The translations under genes and the position numbers were made by a program. The notes beneath the pieces were generated by a model, which worked only from the letters and a program-made list of their open reading frames with translations, had not been told where the DNA came from and did no database searches. Source: Thermoleophilia bacterium (GTDB lineage: Bacteria; Actinomycetota; Thermoleophilia; Gaiellales; Gaiellaceae). From it: DNA of 26,307 nucleotides. Positions 20,906 through 26,307 of this stretch are shown piece by piece; the first letter of the stretch is position 1, and each line of letters begins with the position of its first letter. The stretch is taken from NCBI GenBank assembly GCA_020845695.1, contig JADLFG010000065.1, positions 1 through 26,307 on the forward strand, written 5' to 3'.

Positions 20906-23208
20906 GCGATCCGGTGACCGTCCTCGAGCACGTCGAGGCCGCGCTTCGGCGCGCCGTCTCGTTCGATCGCAACGACCGGCTGCCGCCGGCGGCTCTCCTC
21001 TGGCCGGACAAGGGCTCCGAGTGGGGCCCCGTTGTCGCTCGGCTCACGAGCAGCCTCCCGATCTACAGCCTCGGGGCGTACGACGAGATGAGATGCGGCC
21101 CGGCGATCTGGCTGCGCTGCGTCGTCGACCGGACGATCGGCGACATGTCGGGGGACGAGACTCCAATCGTCTACCTTCCCGGGTTCGACCGCACGGATCT
21201 GCGCACCGTCGAAGGCTGTCCGGCGGAGCTGCAGGCGATCGCGGAGCTGCAGTTTCGCGGCGCGCTCTTCGGCAGCCGGGCCGGCCGCGACTGGACGCTG
21301 ACAGCGTTCTTCTCGAATCGCGACGAGGGGCTCGGGATCGAGGTCGCACGCGATGCCGACGCCGAGCGGGCGTTCCGCGGCGCGCTGCACGTGCTCCTCG
21401 ACGAGCCGGTCGAGTCGCTCAGGCACAGGGCGCCGCTCCGGGCTGCTGATCTCAACGCCCTCCTCGTGGCGGAGCCGACGCGCGATCTCCTGCGCTGGCT
21501 CAACGACCCGGCGGGATACGAGGCAGCGAGCGAGCCGGCTACCTGGGACGCCTTCGTCCAGACCGCGAAGAGCGACTACGACTTCAGCCCTTCAGAGGAC
21601 GGCCCGATCGTCGCTGCCGAGAGGCTGGGCAGCCAACCGGGTCGTTGGAAGGCGGTCTGGGAGCGGTTCGCAGAGAACCCTCGAGGCTACCCGGGAGTCG
21701 TCGAGCGGCTCCGGCAGGCGAGACCCGTGGAGACCCTCGTCATCGAAAGCCGGGGGTCGTGGCCTCAGGACAACGAGGAGGCGGAGGACGACCTTCGCGC
21801 GGCTCTCGCCAAGCTCTGCGATCGCCCGTCGGATCACGTGCGCGGGGAGGTGCTCCGGCTCGAGGGGCAGCATCGAGAGCGACGCGGGTGGGTCTGGGCC
21901 GAGCTGGGGCAGGCTCCGCTCGCCGGCGCGCTCGAGCATCTGGCGACCCTGGCATCGGAGACGGAGCGTCAGCTTACGGGGGAGACGCCCACCGAGATCG
22001 CCGAGACGTTCGCCTCGTCGGCCTGGTTGGCTGACGCCGCTGCGGTGCTTGCGCTTGCGTCCGTGGACGCGGCGTCCGACCGGGAGACGGTCGAAGGCGT
22101 CGTGTCTGCGCTCTACCGACCCTGGGCCGACGCCGGCGCACGCCGATTCCAGGAGGCAGTGCTCTCGCACGGGGCTGACGATTTCGGGCCGGTTCCCCCG
22201 GAGTCGGTTACCGGGGAGTGCGTGCTCTTCACTGACGGCCTGCGGTTCGATCTCGGAGCTCGACTGCGCGATCTCCTCGAGAGTCGAGGCCTCAACGCCG
22301 AGCTCACGTGGCAGCTGGCGGCGCTTCCGAGCTTGACGGCGACCGCGAAGCCGGCGGTCTCGCTGGCGGCGGCGAGGCTCGCTGGTGGCGACGACTTCGA
22401 CACCGTCGTGGCGGGGACCGGCCAGGCCGTCACCGCCGAGGTGTTGCGTAGGGAGATCGCTGCCGAGGGTGTGACCGTCGTCTCGAATGGGGTGATTCCG
22501 GACCCGGGCATGTCCGGGTGGGCAGAGTTCGGGAATGTGGATGCGATCGGCCACAGTCAAACGGATCGGTTCGCGCAGGACGTGGCCGGCCATGTGGGCG
22601 ACATCGCGGAGCGGATCGTCGCGCTTCTCGAGTCGGGGTGGCAGTCCGTTCGCGTCGTCACGGACCACGGGTGGCTCTATGTGCCGGGCGGTCTCGAGAA
22701 GGCGAACCTCCCGCAGCATCTCACGGTGAAGCGCAAGGGTCGGGCGGCACGTCTCAGGGACGATGCGGGGCCCGTTGATCATCCCGTCGTTCCCTGGCGC
22801 TGGGATCCCTCGGTGCGGATTGCGGTCGCCCCGGGGCTCTCGTGTTACACGGAGGGGCGCGTCTACGAGCACGGTGGTCTGAGCCCGCAGGAGTGCGTGA
22901 CTCCGGTGCTCACCGTGCGAGCTCCGGCGAGCTCGGCTGCGGTTTCGATCGAGGACGTGGCGTGGGTCGGGATGCGAGTGCGGGTGACCGTCGGCGACGC
23001 ACCGACCGGGTCGAGCATCGACGTGCGGACGAAGGCGGCGGCAGCTTCCGCGTCGAAGCTCGACGGTCCGGTGGAGATCTCGGGCGCAAATGCGACGGCC
23101 TTGGTGGCGGATCCGGACGCGGCGGGTGAGGCGGCGTTCGTCGTGGTGCTCGGCCCGGATGGCTCGCTCGTCGCTCAGCGAGCGACGACAATCGGCGGTG
23201 ACGCATGA
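20902..23208 (+). CDS. pglZ: BREX phosphatase-superfamily protein PglZ
   Basis: 768 residues of the PglZ family, an alkaline-phosphatase-superfamily protein universal in BREX and needed for methylation and defence; PglZ proteins have been reported as metal-dependent nucleases/phosphodiesterases. The metal-site motifs are visible in order: FTDGLRFDLG (Asp445, with Asp450 nearby) at about 443-452, HSQTDRFAQDV at about 550, and VVTDHGWLYVPGG (Asp588, His589) at 585-597. A C-terminal motif near 660 reads YEHGGLSPQECVTPVL. An N-terminal domain of about 430 residues is mostly helical. The GTG 20902 start overlaps the pglX stop, and its stop overlaps the brxL ATG (ATGA). BrxB is its usual partner in type I systems. 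Confidence 0.94.
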   Translation: MSDPVTVLEHVEAALRRAVSFDRNDRLPPAALLWPDKGSEWGPVVARLTSSLPIYSLGAYDEMRCGPAIWLRCVVDRTIGDMSGDETPIVYLPGFDRTDLRTVEGCPAELQAIAELQFRGALFGSRAGRDWTLTAFFSNRDEGLGIEVARDADAERAFRGALHVLLDEPVESLRHRAPLRAADLNALLVAEPTRDLLRWLNDPAGYEAASEPATWDAFVQTAKSDYDFSPSEDGPIVAAERLGSQPGRWKAVWERFAENPRGYPGVVERLRQARPVETLVIESRGSWPQDNEEAEDDLRAALAKLCDRPSDHVRGEVLRLEGQHRERRGWVWAELGQAPLAGALEHLATLASETERQLTGETPTEIAETFASSAWLADAAAVLALASVDAASDRETVEGVVSALYRPWADAGARRFQEAVLSHGADDFGPVPPESVTGECVLFTDGLRFDLGARLRDLLESRGLNAELTWQLAALPSLTATAKPAVSLAAARLAGGDDFDTVVAGTGQAVTAEVLRREIAAEGVTVVSNGVIPDPGMSGWAEFGNVDAIGHSQTDRFAQDVAGHVGDIAERIVALLESGWQSVRVVTDHGWLYVPGGLEKANLPQHLTVKRKGRAARLRDDAGPVDHPVVPWRWDPSVRIAVAPGLSCYTEGRVYEHGGLSPQECVTPVLTVRAPASSAAVSIEDVAWVGMRVRVTVGDAPTGSSIDVRTKAAAASASKLDGPVEISGANATALVADPDAAGEAAFVVVLGPDGSLVAQRATTIGGDA

Positions 23209-25250
23209 GCATGGACGCGCTCGATCGGCTCGCCGCGGAGGCCTTTCCAGGCTTCGTCGTCCGCAAGGATCTGGCGCTGCGTTTCAAGGGGCAGTACCCG
23301 GTCCCGACCTACGTGGGCGAGTTCCTCATCGGCCGCTACTGCGCGACGACTGACGAGGAGGAGATCGACGAGGGGCTCAAGATCGTCGAGCGGCTGATGG
23401 CCGAGCGAACCGTGCGTGCGGGCGAGCACGAGCTCTTCAAGTCGCGCGCGCGTGAGAGCGGGAGCGTCAAGGTCATCGACCTGATCACGGCGAGGCTCGA
23501 CACCGCGACCGACGCGTATCTCGCGACCCTGCCGAGCCTTCAGATCAAGGACGCACGGATCGGGGGAGACGACGTGCGTGCGCACGAGCGGATGCTCACC
23601 GGCGGCTTCTACGGGGAGGTGGAGCTCGAGTACGACGCGACGATCGCCCTCGAGGCGAACGGTCGTCCGTTCTCGATCGACAGCATCCGGCCGATTCAGC
23701 TCTCGACCCGCGGTGCGCTCGACACCCTCGCTGCCGGCCGGAGCCGGTTCACGACCGAGGAGTGGAAGCGCCTGCTGCTGCGGAGCGTGGGCTTCGAGCC
23801 GGAGCTCTTCTCCGAGCGCGCGCAGGACATCTTGTTGCTGAGGATGGTCCCGTTCGTCGTCCGCAACTACAACATGGTGGAGCTCGGCCCGCGTGGGACC
23901 GGGAAGTCGCACCTTTTCCAGCAGATCTCGCCGTACTCCCACCTCATCTCCGGTGGGAAGGCGACGGTGGCTCGGATGTTCGTGAACAACGCGACGGGCC
24001 AGCGCGGGCTTGTCGCGCAGTACGACGTCGTCTGCTTCGACGAGGTGTCGGGTGTCTCGTTCGATCAGAAGGACGGCGTCAACATCATGAAGGGCTACAT
24101 GGAGTCCGGGGAGTTCTCGCGCGGACGGGAGAGCATCCGCGCGGATGGCTGTCTCGTCTTCGTGGGGAACTTCAACGTGGACGTCGAGCATCAGCAGCGG
24201 ATCGGTCACCTCTTCGGGCCGCTTCCGCCGGAAATGCGGCACGACACGGCGTTCATGGATCGGATTCACGCGTACGTCCCGGGCTGGGACGTGCCGAAGA
24301 TGAATCCGGAGCTCTTCACCGGCCACTTCGGGCTGGTCAGCGACTTCATCTCGGAGTGCTGGAGTCAGCTTCGATCCCAGACACGGCTCTCACGAGTTCG
24401 TGACCAGGTGCTTCTGGGCGCCGCGCTGAGCGGGCGCGACATCACTGCGGTGAACAAGACGCTCGACGGGCTGCTCAAGCTGCTCTACCCCGATCCCGAG
24501 GCGGAGATCCCCGACGAGGACGTCGAGTGGGCGGTGCGGCTCGCGCTCGAGTGCCGGCGGCGGGTGAAGGAGCAGCAGAAGCGAATCGGAAGCGCGGAGT
24601 TCCGGAACACGCAGTTCAGCTACCGGCTTGGCGAGGATGGCGTCGAGCACTTCGTGGCGACGCCGGAGATCCAGAGTGATGAAGAGATCGGCGCGGATCC
24701 TCTACCTCCTGGCCAGGTCTGGGCGATCAGTCCCGGCGGGACGGACGAGGGTGTGGGTCTGTACCGGATCGAGGTGAACGAGGCGCCCGGCTCGGGCGTG
24801 AAGGTCATCAACCGGCCGGTTCCGGCACCCTTCAGCGAGAGCTTGCGGACGGCCGAGCAGAATCTCGTGAGTCGCGCTCGGGAGCTAGTGGGCGATCGCG
24901 AGCCGCGGCAGCACGAGTTCACCGTGCAGCTACGAGCGTTCGACACGCCCAGGAGCGGCGCTGCGATTGGCGTAGCGGTGCTACTAGCGATGGCCGGTGC
25001 GCTTCTCGAGAAGAGCCTTGCCGGCGGGCTGGTGGCGGTGGGAGCGATCAATCTGGGTGGCGGGATCGACCCGGTCTACAACGCCGTCGACATTGCAGAG
25101 CTCGCGGTGGAGAAGGGCGCGACGACGGTGCTGATGCCCGTGTCTGCGCGGCGGCAGCTCAACGAGTTGTCAGACGAGATGGCGACCAAGCTGACAATCG
25201 TCTTCTACTCCGACGCCAAGGATGCCCTCGTCAAGGGCTTGGCGGACTGA
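23205..25250 (+). CDS. brxL: BREX Lon-like AAA+ protein BrxL
   Basis: 681 residues. BrxL is an AAA+ ring protein that binds DNA and is required for phage restriction, though not for methylation, in type I BREX. An N-terminal domain is followed by Walker A GPRGTGKS at residues 228-235 and Walker B VVCFDE at 275-280. Sensor-like GNFNVDVEHQQRIGHLF and the FMDRIHAYVPGW segment come next. The C-terminal third is a Lon-protease-like fold (about 535-681) with SGAAIGVAVLLAMAGALL and AINLGGGIDPVYN..VEKGATTVLMPVSARRQL. The expected Lon Ser (GPSAG) reads SGAAIG at 584-589, and the Lys position reads near VYN, so the proteolytic dyad seems absent. It overlaps pglZ by 4 bp. Confidence 0.94.
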   Translation: MSMDALDRLAAEAFPGFVVRKDLALRFKGQYPVPTYVGEFLIGRYCATTDEEEIDEGLKIVERLMAERTVRAGEHELFKSRARESGSVKVIDLITARLDTATDAYLATLPSLQIKDARIGGDDVRAHERMLTGGFYGEVELEYDATIALEANGRPFSIDSIRPIQLSTRGALDTLAAGRSRFTTEEWKRLLLRSVGFEPELFSERAQDILLLRMVPFVVRNYNMVELGPRGTGKSHLFQQISPYSHLISGGKATVARMFVNNATGQRGLVAQYDVVCFDEVSGVSFDQKDGVNIMKGYMESGEFSRGRESIRADGCLVFVGNFNVDVEHQQRIGHLFGPLPPEMRHDTAFMDRIHAYVPGWDVPKMNPELFTGHFGLVSDFISECWSQLRSQTRLSRVRDQVLLGAALSGRDITAVNKTLDGLLKLLYPDPEAEIPDEDVEWAVRLALECRRRVKEQQKRIGSAEFRNTQFSYRLGEDGVEHFVATPEIQSDEEIGADPLPPGQVWAISPGGTDEGVGLYRIEVNEAPGSGVKVINRPVPAPFSESLRTAEQNLVSRARELVGDREPRQHEFTVQLRAFDTPRSGAAIGVAVLLAMAGALLEKSLAGGLVAVGAINLGGGIDPVYNAVDIAELAVEKGATTVLMPVSARRQLNELSDEMATKLTIVFYSDAKDALVKGLAD

Positions 25251-25253
25251 GAC

Positions 25254-26216
25254 ATGGCACTGCCGGACGACTTCTGGAAGCCGTGGGAGACGGTAATCAG
25301 CTCCTTCGACGAGTTCACGGAGGTCCTGGACCGCGTCTTCGAGCGATGGGCTTCCCGCGGGCGCGTGTTCGTGTGGCGTGGCGCGGTCAACGCCTCCTGG
25401 CCACTTCACAGCAGCCTCTATCGCCGTCTCGCACTGAAGACGACGGGAGCTGCAGCCCCGATGGAATACGGGTTATCGGATCTTGAGCGTCGCATCCTTG
25501 CGGACGTGCACCGTTGGGGGCTTCACAACGGTGCGCGAGGAAGGATGCCCATTCTGGAACAGCTGGCGAGCCTTCAGCACTTCCGTGCTCCAACACGATT
25601 CATTGACGTCTCGTTCAACGTCTACATCGGTCTTGGTTGCCGTGGAGCAGAAGCACGAGAACGGAGAGCTCGCCCACGAAGAAGACGATGGACGACTCTT
25701 CGCGATCGACGTCACAGGCCGGCTAATCAACGAGAACGACGAACGGCGGCCGTGGGAAGACGAGTTGAAGCGGCCATGGCGCGATCTGGAGGCTCGAGAG
25801 CGGTGCACCTCCGCCTGGGCCTGGAAGCCACCGCCCTTTGAAGCTCGCATTCCGAGCCAGCACGGGGGTTTTCTCTTCGGGGTGTTCCGTCGGCTGTTGC
25901 GCCACCGGATCGAAAGGGTCCACTTCAGTGGCCCAAGACTTCGGTCCCGGCGGATGGCCGCTGGCGAATCGACGAGGTACGCCGTTGTCTCTCGATCGCT
26001 CTGCGGTTCCATCTTCTTGACCCTACTGCCGGTGGCGTTGGCGCAGACGGACAGCCGGCGTACACCCTTCGTATCGCGGCCACCGCCAAGAAGGAGATTC
26101 GCGAGCGTCTCGATCGCCTCTTCGGGTACTCCCACGCACGATCTACCCAGACTTCCCAGGGTTCGCTGAGTTCGCAACGCCCGTGGCCCGACCCCCGGGA
26201 TGCGGTCCGGCTCGTA
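25254..26216 (+). pseudogene. FRG-domain protein, broken by three frameshifts
   Basis: This begins 3 bp after brxL, so it was the last gene of the operon. Frame 1 gives the FRG domain: VFVWRGAVNASWPLHSSLYRR (the F-R-G core as WRGA) and LEQLASLQHFRAPTRFIDVSFNVYIGL. Near 25633 the reading shifts to VAVEQKHENGELAHEEDDGRLFAIDV, continuing to RIPSQHGGFLFG. Near 25880, in a G-run, it shifts to GVPSAVAPP..WRIDEVRRCLSIAL..IAATAKKEIRERL. Near 26136 it shifts again to TIYPDFPGFAEFATPVA. Together they rebuild a typical FRG protein of about 310 residues, possibly truncated on the right by the insertion sequence. FRG domains occur in phage-defence genes, but their activity is not established. The 12-kb BREX operon has no frameshifts, so random assembly error is a less likely cause. 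Confidence 0.75.
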
Positions 26217-26307
26217 TGAGAGTCCTTTGCCCGACAATGGGCGGAAGGAGGCTCTGCGAGGTGAAGAGAAGACGGCACACGCCGGAGCAGATCGTGCGGA
26301 AGCTGCG
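26217..26307 (+). mobile_element. Left end of an IS3-family-like insertion sequence (partial)
   Basis: The probable left end starts at TGAGAGTCC (26217). A GCCCG-ACAA-TGGGC hairpin (26229-26243) and GGAAGGAGG precede the orfA start at 26261. The other end and any target duplication lie outside the window, so the exact boundary and family group cannot be fixed. Confidence 0.6.
26261..26307 (+). CDS. Transposase OrfA, IS3-type, N-terminus only
   Basis: GTG 26261 starts MKRRRHTPEQIVRKL, the characteristic beginning of the helix-turn-helix OrfA (IS3-family transposase first frame); the window ends after 15 codons. GGAAGGAGG lies upstream. OrfA binds the element's terminal repeats and is normally fused to the DDE catalytic OrfB by frameshifting. 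The frame is open back into the FRG remnant, but the transposase should start at this GTG. Confidence 0.75.
   Translation, partial: MKRRRHTPEQIVRKL

Noticed and set aside
12942..25250. Type 2 BREX (Pgl), DISARM or a restriction-modification system
   Set aside because: No PglW kinase, PglY, DrmA/B or endonuclease gene; gene content and order match type I BREX.
25483..26169. Independent 228-codon gene downstream of the FRG start
   Set aside because: Its first part is an out-of-frame reading of the FRG gene and its middle is the continuation of the FRG protein; it is part of one frameshifted gene.

Overview
The window is high-GC DNA (about 70% in most genes) with actinobacterial features. These include an Rpf-type resuscitation-factor domain, GTG starts, and many genes whose start codon lies 6-7 nt after a TANNNT -10 hexamer with no Shine-Dalgarno sequence, the signature of leaderless transcripts. 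A deep-branching actinobacterium (Thermoleophilia/Gaiellales/Solirubrobacterales-like) is my inference from this style; no marker gene is present to fix the taxon.

Positions 1-9266 look like ordinary chromosome. They hold a small membrane protein, a LemA + DUF2207 pair, a PEBP/YbhB protein and a lipoprotein thermonuclease, an Rpf-like transglycosylase, a frameshifted VWA protein divergent from a sigma-70-family factor with an overlapping partner gene, and a RelA/SpoT-type HD protein. The spacers contain short palindromes of two families: GGGGTCTGACCCC, and TGTRGGGGC..CTTG..GCCC.

Positions 9460-12941 form an accessory strip of toxin-antitoxin-like genes and debris. There is an intact ImmA/IrrE protease, a small gene plus a TumE-like (DUF6516) toxin gene flanked by a 139-bp direct repeat of the immA 3' end, and a hypothetical gene. 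A frameshifted membrane protein, a head-to-head hicA/hicB pair, a degenerate third immA copy that keeps its promoter, and a small gene with gene fragments complete the strip.

Positions 12942-25250 hold a complete, uninterrupted type I BREX anti-phage operon in canonical order: brxA, brxB, brxC, pglX, pglZ, brxL. The junctions overlap by 4 bp or are separated by 1 bp. PglX is expected to methylate adenine in a short asymmetric site on self DNA. BrxC, PglZ, BrxB, BrxA and BrxL are the other components needed to block phage DNA replication. The middle of pglX (about 18960-20040) is clearly poorer in GC than the rest of the operon, which suggests exchange of the target-recognition region.

Three bases after brxL lies an FRG-domain gene broken by at least three frameshifts, and the window ends inside the start of an IS3-type transposase. 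The most noteworthy signals are the pglX mosaic, the BREX-linked FRG pseudogene, the repeated immA pieces around a TA module, and the divergent leaderless hicA/hicB pair.
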